Source of the DNA: CAZKHG01 sp964552655
GTDB lineage: Bacteria; Bacteroidota; Bacteroidia; Bacteroidales; Tenuifilaceae
Assembly: GCA_964552655.1 (NCBI GenBank)
Contig: CAZKHG010000002.1
Span: 62,001 to 126,000 of the forward strand
Direction of reading: 5' to 3'
DNA length: 64,000 bases
The stretch's first letter is position 1, and the number at the start of each line of letters is the position of its first letter. The notes beneath the pieces were generated by a model that had not been told where the DNA came from, did no database searches, and saw nothing but the letters and a program-made list of their open reading frames with translations. Positions 17,881-26,702 of the stretch are shown here, piece by piece. The translations under genes were made by a program, and so were the position numbers.

Positions 17881-18286
17881 TATATACCAGATTACAGGGA
17901 TTAAAGACTATCTTTTTTATTTGTGATTTACACCTTTTTGTTAATCGCGGTTAATGAATACAAAATCTCAGTTCCTTTAAAAAGAATTTGAAACAGAATC
18001 AGCAAAAAGAGAATTGGAAATATCAGCAAATCCAGCAGGAGAACAAACCTTTGCCGTTATTATGGTAGAGTGTGGGTGTAATTAATAGGTTCATAACCAA
18101 AAACCTTTGGACAAATATAGTATAAAAATTTTTTGAAAATCAATGATATAGATCATATTAACAAAAAGAGACCAAAAGTAATTGAACATCTATTGCTATT
18201 AAATTTTAAATTTCTACTTTTAATCCTTTCCAATAAACACGAATCTTATAAAATTAAGTTTTTATCCTAAAAAAACAACCTTAGAA
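17881..18286. promoter_or_regulatory. Divergent intergenic region, 406 bp, with activase-operon promoter
   Basis: The minus strand carries TATATTTG at 18112-18119, an exact -7 box, with a TTG 21 bp upstream in the -33 position. A transcript from there would have an unusually long leader of about 225 nt before the activase ATG at 17880. I see no known riboswitch in that leader and no coding frame. On the plus strand no exact -7 box precedes the symporter at 18287. An operator for a shared regulator could lie here, but none is recognisable. Confidence 0.5.
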
Positions 18287-20122
18287 ATGAGTCAAAATCC
18301 GATACTTAACCCAGGTACAGAGAAATGGGGATCAAGGGTTGGCCTTGTATTGGCCATGGCTGGCAATGCTGTGGGATTTGGGAATTTCCTTCGCTTTCCG
18401 GTTCAGGCTGTTCAAAATGGAGGCGGGGCCTTTATAATTCCCTATATTGTAAGTTTAATCCTTTTGGGACTACCTCTGCTGTTGATCGAGTGGTCATCTG
18501 GCAGGTATGGCGGTAAGTTTGGTTATCATACCACCCCAATGATTCTTCAGAAGATGAGTCAAAAAAAGTTTTGGATGTATATTGGAGTATTTGGGATTTT
18601 CAGCAACATAGCCATTGCATCCTATTACTGCTACATGGAGAGTTGGACAATATCATACGTGTATCATTCAGTTGTAGGCACTTTTAATGGCATGGACCAG
18701 CACCAGGTTGCCTCTTTTTTTAGCGGTTATCTTGATGTTACAACCTCCTCAACGGGAATTCCATATGAAGCGATAATTTTCTTTCTGCTATGTCTTAGCC
18801 TGAACGTTTGGATTCTCAGCAAAGGGTTGAGTGGAGGGATTGAAAAAGCTGCTAAAATAGGGGTTCCTCTGTTAATTGTTTTTGGAATTTTTCTGGCGAT
18901 AAAAGGTATTTCACTCAAAGCAGGATCGGATGGTGCCGTTTATGATGGAGTTCTTGGCTTAAATTTTTTATGGACACCAGAGTTTAATTCGTTGGCCAAC
19001 CCAAAGGTTTGGCTTGCCGCAGCCGGTCAGATATTTTTTACTCTTTCAGTGGGCATGGGGTGTATTCACGCTTATGCATCGTTTGTTAACTCCAAGGATG
19101 ATATTGCATGTAATGCTATGTCGGCAGGGTTTACCAATGAGTTTGTAGAGATTGTTCTGGGCAGCTCGATAATTATTCCCATTTCAATCGGATATTTTGG
19201 CATTGATAAGGTAGTGGAACTTACTAATTTAGGTGGCTTGGGTCTGGGTTTTAGAACCATGCCGTTCCTTTTTGCCCAATGGGGTGATGTGATGTCAGCA
19301 TTAGCCGGGGTTGCATTTTTCGGGTTGCTGTTTTTTGCTGGGATAACTTCATCATTGGCAATGGGGACACCTGTGGTAAGCTTCTTTAAGGACGAATACG
19401 GCTGGAAACGAGGTATGGCAGCAGTGGGTTTTGGGATCATTATACTGCTGTTAGGGCTACCCACTGTGATATTCTTTCAGGAAGGAGTTTTTGATGAGTA
19501 CGATTATTGGGGAGGAACAGTTGCCTTATTCGTTTTTGCCATGTTTGAAGCTGTTCTCTTTGCCTGGGTTTTTGGGCTGGAAAAGGGCTGGAAAGAGATC
19601 AACGAAGGGGCAGATATTCGAATACCTGGTATTTATAAGTACATCTTAAAATATGTTACCCCCGTTATTCTTATCATCGTCTTTTTAGGATCAATGATCA
19701 GACCAGAAAACGATGATTGGTCGAAGCTAAGTATAACCGGCTGGCCAGTTCATAACGAGAGTATTCTTGGTCAGATAACTCACAAAGGAATTGGTCCAAA
19801 TAAGAACTATTTTGCAAAAGAATTTTATTCAGAAAACGAAGGGGTTGTACAAGGCGTTAGCAAGGAGAACTCAAGGGATTTTTTGAATATTGTATCTGCA
19901 AACGGAACCACGAAATCTTACCTGGTAAAATCTAATTTCCAGGTGGTGGTTAATCCCGGGGATAATGTAAAAATCGGCTCTACACTATTTAGAGGGCATA
20001 TCGTAAATAAGGTTTTTTACATTGATATGGCCAGAATCCTGCTGTTGAGCTTATTTGCAGGAATTTCAGTAATGGTATTTTTTGCTTATAAACGCAGGTT
20101 AGCCCAAAATAGAATTTATTGA
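18287..20122 (+). CDS. Neurotransmitter:sodium symporter family transporter
   Basis: The 611-aa protein opens with KWGSRVGLVLAMAGNAVGFG, NFLRFPVQAVQNGGGAF: the unwound TM1 and Na+-binding signature of LeuT-fold NSS carriers. About twelve hydrophobic segments follow. Such proteins import amino acids with Na+. An odd feature is a roughly 110-residue extramembrane stretch (471-580) before the last helix, containing a PGDNVKIGSTLFRG motif that resembles a lipoyl-like sandwich. One base after its stop lies a 36-codon MetS-like subunit gene. Its divergence from the hydroxyproline operon suggests amino-acid or imino-acid import, but substrate cannot be read from sequence. Confidence 0.88.
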   Translation: MSQNPILNPGTEKWGSRVGLVLAMAGNAVGFGNFLRFPVQAVQNGGGAFIIPYIVSLILLGLPLLLIEWSSGRYGGKFGYHTTPMILQKMSQKKFWMYIGVFGIFSNIAIASYYCYMESWTISYVYHSVVGTFNGMDQHQVASFFSGYLDVTTSSTGIPYEAIIFFLLCLSLNVWILSKGLSGGIEKAAKIGVPLLIVFGIFLAIKGISLKAGSDGAVYDGVLGLNFLWTPEFNSLANPKVWLAAAGQIFFTLSVGMGCIHAYASFVNSKDDIACNAMSAGFTNEFVEIVLGSSIIIPISIGYFGIDKVVELTNLGGLGLGFRTMPFLFAQWGDVMSALAGVAFFGLLFFAGITSSLAMGTPVVSFFKDEYGWKRGMAAVGFGIIILLLGLPTVIFFQEGVFDEYDYWGGTVALFVFAMFEAVLFAWVFGLEKGWKEINEGADIRIPGIYKYILKYVTPVILIIVFLGSMIRPENDDWSKLSITGWPVHNESILGQITHKGIGPNKNYFAKEFYSENEGVVQGVSKENSRDFLNIVSANGTTKSYLVKSNFQVVVNPGDNVKIGSTLFRGHIVNKVFYIDMARILLLSLFAGISVMVFFAYKRRLAQNRIY

Positions 20123-20123
20123 T

Positions 20124-20234
20124 ATGAGCACATTGGCTTTGATAACGATCATACTTGTTTGGAGTGTTGTAATCTATTTTACAGGGTATTTTTTTTATAA
20201 AATTCTCACCTCCAAGAAGAAGGACGATCAATAA
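20124..20234 (+). CDS. MetS-like small subunit of the NSS symporter
   Basis: ATG 20124 opens a 36-aa frame that starts 1 bp after the symporter stop. It encodes MSTLALITIILVWSVVIYFT followed by GYFFYKI and a Lys/Asp-rich tail: one transmembrane helix with a short charged C terminus. This is the form of the MetS small subunits (methionine/alanine importer small subunit family) found directly after NSS genes. MetS of Corynebacterium is needed for activity of its partner. The position, the size and the W-x7-G helix pattern all support the call; it is easily missed by gene finders. Confidence 0.72.
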   Translation: MSTLALITIILVWSVVIYFTGYFFYKILTSKKKDDQ

Positions 20235-20244
20235 TTTTTTGGAA

Positions 20245-23200
20245 TTATTGCTTCCCCAAGTATTTGTTTAGTAAAGCAAGAATTTTTTGCTGGGTGATTG
20301 GCTTGGCGATGTACTCATCGCAACCTGCCTCTATTATCATTTTCTCATCATCCTGCATGGCAAAGGCTGTTTGAGCGATAATGGGAACATCAGGATTCAT
20401 TTTCTTAATCTCCCGGGTTGCCTCCAGGCCATCCATTACCGGCATTTTAATGTCCATCAAAATCAAATCAACAGCATTATTCTCAAATTTTTCAATAGCC
20501 TCCCTGCCATTAACAGCATGTATCAGGTTGAGATTTGTTGTATTAAGCATTACCTGCAACAACCTAAAGTTGCTCTTTTCATCTTCGGCTATAAGGAGTG
20601 TTTTACCTGGCCAGCTATAATTTTGCGGATGTTTATCATCCAAGTTAGCTGGCTTTTCATTATGATCTGTTTTTTCACTTAACGGTATGGTGAAATAGAA
20701 ATTGGAACCAACATCAGGTTCAGATTCAACAAATATTTCGCCATCAAGAAGGGATATAATATTTTTACAAATTGCCAACCCCAGTCCGGCTCCACGGTAT
20801 AGCTTCTTCTTGTAGTTTTCGATTTTAGTGAACCGATTGAAAATCTGCTCTTTTTGATCCTGGGATAAACCGATACCCGTATCCTTTACGAAGAATTTAA
20901 TTTGTTGATCATTTTTGGCTTTATCAAGTAGATAACCATATTCAACATACCCGGAATCGGTGAATTTTAAGGCGTTATCGACAAGGTTGGTTATAACCTG
21001 CTGAATTCTTAACGGATCGGAATATATTTCAAATGAAGGATCATTGTTGCCAGGAGAAAATTTTAGTTCAATGCTCTTATTATACTGGTTATTCTTTTTT
21101 TCTTCAAACACCCCATATAGGTCCAAAAGCAGCTTATTGAGATTGAACGCCTTCTTTTTAATCACCAGCTGGCCAGCTTCTATCTTTGCAAGATCAAGTA
21201 TATCATCAATAAGGTTCAGCAGCGTATTGCTGTTTTGAACAATATGGCGGGTTAGCTCTTCTTTGTCGGTTGTATAAAGTTCTGGGTTAGACAACAGGTT
21301 GGAGAAACCTATGATTGCATTCATAGGGGTGCGGATTTCGTGCGACATATTGGCTAAAAAAGCCGATTTAAGACGATCTGATTCTTCGGCCCTGTTCTTG
21401 GCAATTTCAAGATCGGCTGTTCTATCCGATACAATTTTCTCAAGATGATTCCTGTGCTTTTCCAGCTCCTCGTTTTGAGCGGTAATCATTTGATTTTTTT
21501 TCAATATTTCAAACTCAGCCTCCTTGAGTTTGGTTATATCCGAATCGATAGCCACCAGCTTTTCAACTACACCCTGTTTATTTAAGATAGGGGTGATGGT
21601 GGTTTGGGTGTAAATAATTACTCCCGATTTTGTTTTGCTCTCCGATTGGTATGTAATTGTTTGTTTCGTTGATAGGCATTTTTGGATGTTCTGTCTTATC
21701 TCCTTGTTAAAACTGGTTGCAATAACATTTTCGGTCTGATCAAGAAACTCTTCAGCGGTATAGCCGTACATTTTCTGGAAGCCATCGTTTACCCATATAA
21801 ACGCCCCTTTCTCATCCATTATAATTACTGCGTTATCTGTTTCACTGGCAACAATTGATAACTTTTCGAGTTCGGAATTAATGCGCTCCAGGATTTCGGC
21901 TTGCTCCTGTAACTCCTCTGCTTGAGCTGCCATTTCTTCTGATTGTGATTTTATTTCATCTTTCTGTTTTCTTATTTCTGCCGTTCTTTCAAATACCAAT
22001 TGCTCAAGTTTTTGTTTTTGTGAAATAAGGCGTTGAGCATTTAGCCGATTTAACAGGAGTACAAGCCCTATAATGGCAAGGAAATAAATCAAAAAAGCTA
22101 TTTCTGTTCGATAGAAAGGAGGGCGAATTTTGATACTGTATGATGCCTCGTTACTTTCCTGATCATAGATATTTTTTGCCTTCACTTTAAAGGTGTAGTT
22201 TCCTTCGCGAACCCTGGTGTACTCTTTTGAAGTTGCGGTAGTCCAATCAGCCCATTTATCATCAAATCCTTCAAGAATAAAGCTGTATTTAATTGCATCC
22301 TCCTTGTCGAAGAAGGGAGCTGCAAAGTAAAATTTCAGGTTATTAAAAGAATAATCAACAGAGCTATTTACCTGCTTTTTTGAATCCGGATAATTTCCCC
22401 AGAAGATTACACTATCCTGTCCAATGGTTACCTTACGTATCAGGCAGCTGAATGGTAGGTTGTAATTTTTAATATCTTTTGTTTGATCATATCGGAATAA
22501 GCCTTCATTACTACCAACCCATGCAATGCCATCATTATCTAAATAAACAGCAAGAATTGAAGACATGAATGGAAACCGTTTAAACGGTTTGTAGATTGAG
22601 GTAAAGTTGCCCTTTTCGTTAGGCCGGATAATTGAAATTATCCCATTCTGATTGTTTACCGGGCTTAACAAAACAGTTCCATCCGCGAGGCTCGTAAAGT
22701 TCTTAACTCCGTTTGTCCCATCACAAAAATTGTTACCAAACCTACAAAAAGGTTCAATCCGGTCAATAATAGGATTATAGGAATACAACCCTTTATCAAT
22801 CCCTATTAAAACCTGGTTGTTGTATATAAAAGGTTCGCACCCGTTTAGCGACGGGAGTCCATCAGGCTCATTGTAGTACCTGACCAATTTAGGATGGGTT
22901 ATATTAGCCGTATCAACCATAACGCGTATTATCCCATTTGACAGTGTACCCAACCAAAGATTCCCTTCCCTGTCTTCAACAATTCCTCTTACGTCATCAT
23001 CAATGCCCTGCCACTTGCCTTCCTTAAACCATTTCCCTTTTTCATATTTCAGGCTGATAAAATCAGAAAAACCATCGGTGCTGTAAATCCTATATGGATT
23101 CTGCTCTGATTGGCAAATATCAAAAGCGTGCAGGGTTCCCTTATAAACCTGGTTTGCTTTATCACCAGTGATTTCATATATGCCACTTTGAGTGCCTGCC

Positions 23201-24441
23201 AGCAATATTTCCTCACCCGAAAGGGTTTTGATATTTTTTGGGTTGGGAATTCTATAGTTTAAAAACGACCAGTTTTGGCCAGCAGGGATGTTTTTTACCT
23301 CCCTTATTTCAGAAAAAAGGGATTCATTGTCGGAAGAAGCTTTAAATATGTAGTAAATTTTCTGGTTTGTTGCAATGTATAATGTGTTTTTAAATCGGGT
23401 TATGTCATAGATATTCCCTTTAATCCCATTATGTTTATCCCAGAAAGTTATATCCTGGCTAACATCTGTTTTGGAAATTCCCAGGCTAAGTGTTAACCAG
23501 AAATTTTTGTTGGAATCATTTGAGACACCCAGAACCAGGCTGTTCTGCAATAGGTTGACTTCATTGTATTGTTGTAAAATATTTCCCTCATGGTCAATCA
23601 GTATTGCCCCCTTTTCCATTGTTCCAATCAGGAATTTATTTTCATCAAACCTGAGAGCCGAATAAACATTGTTATCACTTAGGAAAAGGTTGGAGGGTTT
23701 AAGGTTAAATGGACGAATTGATGGTTTTCCGTTGAGGGTTAAAAGGTAGATGCCTTTAGTTCTTGTCAGAACAAGAACCCGATTGGCATCGTAGGGCAAT
23801 GCTGCAAGAAAGATGTTTTGGCTAAAAAAATCGGTTTGAGGGAGTAATTTTAAATCCAACCCGTTTAACTCATAAATTCCCTTTTTTGAATGCAGAACAA
23901 AGTAATTGTTGTTAAAAACAAATGGAACATAAAAACTGGTACCCTCTTCTGGTTTGATAATATTAATGCTGTTCCTGATGGTTGAGTAACGGTAAACACC
24001 TTTTTCAGTAAAGAAATAAACATAATCATCTATGATATGCACATTCCAAACATTCCCTATGCCGGAACCGGGATTTTCCAAAAGATTCAACAATGATCTG
24101 TACTCTTTTTTACCGGATTGATTTACATCCAGATATCCAAAATCATCGCTAGTTGAAAGATATATCCGGTTGTTTTTTTTGTCTATAGCCATGCTATAAA
24201 CCTCAGATTTTTTAGTAAGCGGAATCCCTCGCCACTCAACACCGTCAAACTCAAGTACACCATAGTCGGTAATCCCGAAATACATTATTCCCCTCTCATC
24301 CTGTACAGCACAAAAAACCTGGGGTGAGTAAACATATTCTTTGGGGTCGTAGTTTCTGATAATGGGATAGCCCCTCTCTTGTGGGGATGCAGGGAGTACA
24401 ATAAAAATAATAATAAGAAGAAGAAATATTTTCTTCATCAT
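20245..24441 (-). CDS. Hybrid two-component sensor with regulator propeller, PAS and receiver
   Basis: The protein has about 1398 aa from ATG 24441 (MMKK start; ATG 24438 is equally possible). After a signal peptide come two-component-regulator propeller repeats (residues about 20-690), a Y_Y_Y domain (700-775), one membrane helix (780-800), a coiled coil, a PAS domain (about 865-970), a second coil, HisKA with the phospho-acceptor His in SHEIRTPMNAI (about 1034), HATPase with DTGIGLS and GAGLGLAI, and a C-terminal receiver with the phospho-Asp in LILMDIKMPVMDG. Classical hybrid sensors of Bacteroides end in an AraC DNA-binding domain; this one does not and adds PAS, so it must pass the signal to another protein. 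The ligand is unknown. Confidence 0.9.
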   Translation of the reverse strand: MMKKIFLLLIIIFIVLPASPQERGYPIIRNYDPKEYVYSPQVFCAVQDERGIMYFGITDYGVLEFDGVEWRGIPLTKKSEVYSMAIDKKNNRIYLSTSDDFGYLDVNQSGKKEYRSLLNLLENPGSGIGNVWNVHIIDDYVYFFTEKGVYRYSTIRNSINIIKPEEGTSFYVPFVFNNNYFVLHSKKGIYELNGLDLKLLPQTDFFSQNIFLAALPYDANRVLVLTRTKGIYLLTLNGKPSIRPFNLKPSNLFLSDNNVYSALRFDENKFLIGTMEKGAILIDHEGNILQQYNEVNLLQNSLVLGVSNDSNKNFWLTLSLGISKTDVSQDITFWDKHNGIKGNIYDITRFKNTLYIATNQKIYYIFKASSDNESLFSEIREVKNIPAGQNWSFLNYRIPNPKNIKTLSGEEILLAGTQSGIYEITGDKANQVYKGTLHAFDICQSEQNPYRIYSTDGFSDFISLKYEKGKWFKEGKWQGIDDDVRGIVEDREGNLWLGTLSNGIIRVMVDTANITHPKLVRYYNEPDGLPSLNGCEPFIYNNQVLIGIDKGLYSYNPIIDRIEPFCRFGNNFCDGTNGVKNFTSLADGTVLLSPVNNQNGIISIIRPNEKGNFTSIYKPFKRFPFMSSILAVYLDNDGIAWVGSNEGLFRYDQTKDIKNYNLPFSCLIRKVTIGQDSVIFWGNYPDSKKQVNSSVDYSFNNLKFYFAAPFFDKEDAIKYSFILEGFDDKWADWTTATSKEYTRVREGNYTFKVKAKNIYDQESNEASYSIKIRPPFYRTEIAFLIYFLAIIGLVLLLNRLNAQRLISQKQKLEQLVFERTAEIRKQKDEIKSQSEEMAAQAEELQEQAEILERINSELEKLSIVASETDNAVIIMDEKGAFIWVNDGFQKMYGYTAEEFLDQTENVIATSFNKEIRQNIQKCLSTKQTITYQSESKTKSGVIIYTQTTITPILNKQGVVEKLVAIDSDITKLKEAEFEILKKNQMITAQNEELEKHRNHLEKIVSDRTADLEIAKNRAEESDRLKSAFLANMSHEIRTPMNAIIGFSNLLSNPELYTTDKEELTRHIVQNSNTLLNLIDDILDLAKIEAGQLVIKKKAFNLNKLLLDLYGVFEEKKNNQYNKSIELKFSPGNNDPSFEIYSDPLRIQQVITNLVDNALKFTDSGYVEYGYLLDKAKNDQQIKFFVKDTGIGLSQDQKEQIFNRFTKIENYKKKLYRGAGLGLAICKNIISLLDGEIFVESEPDVGSNFYFTIPLSEKTDHNEKPANLDDKHPQNYSWPGKTLLIAEDEKSNFRLLQVMLNTTNLNLIHAVNGREAIEKFENNAVDLILMDIKMPVMDGLEATREIKKMNPDVPIIAQTAFAMQDDEKMIIEAGCDEYIAKPITQQKILALLNKYLGKQ

Positions 24442-24591
24442 AATGTAACTATAATAAAACAAAGATAACAATTAATAAAACCCAAAGGTTTTTAGAAAGT
24501 GATGATATTCATTAACATAAACATACTTTTTATCAATTTAATTAATGCCTGTTCATTTTATGAATTGTATGTTTGTGTAATCGGCAGAAAA

Positions 24592-25209
24592 TCAGAAAGA
24601 AAATATATGTGAAGTAATAAAAAAAGTAACCAGAAAAGGTACTATTATTGTTAGTACAATTCCATGGAACAATGATATAATTCCGTATTGTTTACCGGTT
24701 ACCGAGGTGATAATTGGTAAAGTGGTATCCATACTTGTAGCACCGGCAGAGCAAATCGGGGCAAGTTTACCAAAGTAAAGCGCAAATAACGGGGTCATCA
24801 GTAAAGTTATAATTTCTCGCATAACATTCGACAGCAAGGCGACCACCCCTAATTCCTGGCTGTGAATATTAGTAATAATAATGCTTGACAAGCTATAGTA
24901 TCCAAACCCTGAACCTACAGCCAATATTTCATTTAATTGAAAACCTGGGAGAAAAAGAAAAACCACAAAAACACCCGTTAGAGTTCCGACAATGGTTGTA
25001 ATCGGTACCACGAGAATTTTAAAGTTAAACCTGTATAGGGTTTTAAGGGCACGGGTATCGGCTCCAATTCCAATCCCAACTAAAAACATGAGTAAATATA
25101 ATGCTATACTGCTATAATCAACAGTTAATAGCGATCCGGGAATAATTTTACTTGATCCAAATATTACTCCGGCAGTAAAGAAACCAAGGATTATTAAACT
25201 ACTCTTCAT
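24592..25209 (-). CDS. lysO: LysO-family lysine exporter, C-terminal part
   Basis: This 205-aa hydrophobic protein matches the larger C-terminal part of LysO/YbjE (DUF340): LMFLVGIGIGADTRAL, VGSGFGYYSLSSI, PICSAGATSMDTTLPIITS. LysO exports lysine (and thialysine) in E. coli, where it is one chain of about 300 aa. Here the chain is divided: the 93-aa frame upstream gives the first three or so helices, and the two sum to 298 aa. They overlap by 11 bp in different frames, so translation is probably coupled. Split LysO genes are known in Bacteroidota, so I regard this as a natural two-subunit form and not a frameshift. Confidence 0.82.
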   Translation of the reverse strand: MKSSLIILGFFTAGVIFGSSKIIPGSLLTVDYSSIALYLLMFLVGIGIGADTRALKTLYRFNFKILVVPITTIVGTLTGVFVVFLFLPGFQLNEILAVGSGFGYYSLSSIIITNIHSQELGVVALLSNVMREIITLLMTPLFALYFGKLAPICSAGATSMDTTLPIITSVTGKQYGIISLFHGIVLTIIVPFLVTFFITSHIFSF

Positions 25210-25480
25210 CCTTGCTGATGAAAAAATGATTATAGATAATCCAGCCTAAAATTATACTCCCGGTTACACCACCTGCCGTTATAGCCAATGCTTTAAGCCC
25301 TAGAGTATGCAAATTATTCATAATCTCTTTGTTGTTGCCAATTGCAACCCCCAGAAGAAACAGAAGGAGATAAATCGCCCATTTTGTTAGATTATCATTG
25401 ATTTTAATAATTCTGGTTTTGTTCCGCAGCAGGTAACCAGCAATCATACCAACAACCAATATTCCTACAACAATTAACAT
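25199..25480 (-). CDS. LysO-family lysine exporter, N-terminal part
   Basis: The 93-aa protein has three hydrophobic segments, with GMIAGYLLRNKTRIIKINDN near the start and LLLFLLGVAIGNNKEIM, which repeats the LFLxGxxIG motif seen in its larger partner. It corresponds to the N-terminal third of single-chain LysO. It starts 46 bp after galK and overlaps the C-terminal half by 11 bp. Confidence 0.8.
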   Translation of the reverse strand: MLIVVGILVVGMIAGYLLRNKTRIIKINDNLTKWAIYLLLFLLGVAIGNNKEIMNNLHTLGLKALAITAGGVTGSIILGWIIYNHFFISKDEE

Positions 25481-25526
25481 TGTATTTGAGTTAAGGGTGA
25501 ATTTAAAAGAATTAGAAAATACCCAT

Positions 25527-26666
25527 TTATTCTAATTCCTTAGCTCCATCTGATATTTTTACCCTGTAAAATTCTGGGTTTTTCCCAAATTGTTTATGGT
25601 AGTTTGACTGGCTTATTGCGGTAAGATTTTCCAGGGCATCCTCCTTAACCAGGTTAATAGTGCAACCCCCAAAACCACCACCCATCATTCTTGCCCCAAT
25701 TACACCCTGGGTTTTTGAAGCTAAATCAACCAGGAAGTCCAGCTCTTTGCAGCTAACCTCGTATTTATCCCTTAAACCTTCATGAGAGCCATATAAAAGT
25801 TTCCCAACCTCGTCAAAGTTGTCTGATGTTAATGCCCTACAGGTATTCAGTAACCTTTGATTCTCCTCCACCACATATTCGCAACGGTTAAATACAACAG
25901 GATTAAATTTATTATGCTCTTCTCTGAGCATTTCGGGTGTAACATCCCTTAAACTTTTAACTTCAGGATAATGCTTTGATAAGATAGATACACCTTCTTC
26001 GCATTGTTTTCTGCGTGTATTATATTCGCTTGATGCAAGATTGTGTTTAACACAGGTATCAATTAAAAGAATTGAATAACTTTTTGAATGAAATGGAAAT
26101 AATTCAACACTTAAATCGAGGCAATCCAGACGAATAAAATGGTTTGCTTTTCCGAAGAGGGATGCAAACTGATCCATAATGCCGCATTTCACACCTGCAT
26201 AGTTGTGTTCTGCCCGTTGACCAATGCGGGCAAGTTCCTCCTTTGGCAGGTTAAACCTGAAAAGCAGATTTAATGCATAGGCAAACACACTTTCTACAGC
26301 TGCAGATGAAGACAATCCTGCTCCGAGGGGAATATTCCCCCCAAAAACAGCATCAAATCCCTCCGATTTATAACCAACCTTTTCCAGCTCTTTAATAACA
26401 CCAAAAGGATATTTTGCCCAACCATGGATATCTGGGTCGGTATCATTAACCGAAAAGGTTACCATTTTATTCAGGTTGGCTGCAATCAGGTTTACTTTAT
26501 TGCTTCCGTTGGGTTTGATTGCCAGATCAATAGCCCTGTCAATTGCTCCGGGTAGCACATATCCAAGGTTATAATCGGTATGTTCTCCAATTAAATTAAT
26601 TCTCCCGGGAGCAGAGAATAACCGAAACCCCTTTCCGAATTCTTTTTCAAATATTTCTGATACCAT
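25527..26666 (-). CDS. galK: Galactokinase
   Basis: The 379-aa GHMP kinase has the galactokinase signature GRINLIGEHTDY (21-32), the ATP loop GLSSSAA (117-123), the catalytic Asp165 in CGIMDQFAS, and GARMMGGGFGGC near the C terminus. It phosphorylates galactose at C1 with ATP. It lies 36 bp after a nucleotidyltransferase gene, and no GalT or GalE is nearby, which raises the possibility that the neighbour converts galactose 1-phosphate to a nucleotide sugar. The lysO genes follow at 46 bp and may share the transcript. Confidence 0.95.
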   Translation of the reverse strand: MVSEIFEKEFGKGFRLFSAPGRINLIGEHTDYNLGYVLPGAIDRAIDLAIKPNGSNKVNLIAANLNKMVTFSVNDTDPDIHGWAKYPFGVIKELEKVGYKSEGFDAVFGGNIPLGAGLSSSAAVESVFAYALNLLFRFNLPKEELARIGQRAEHNYAGVKCGIMDQFASLFGKANHFIRLDCLDLSVELFPFHSKSYSILLIDTCVKHNLASSEYNTRRKQCEEGVSILSKHYPEVKSLRDVTPEMLREEHNKFNPVVFNRCEYVVEENQRLLNTCRALTSDNFDEVGKLLYGSHEGLRDKYEVSCKELDFLVDLASKTQGVIGARMMGGGFGGCTINLVKEDALENLTAISQSNYHKQFGKNPEFYRVKISDGAKELE

Positions 26667-26702
26667 AGGTTTTATTGTTAGAAGGAATGATTAATATTTT
26701 AG

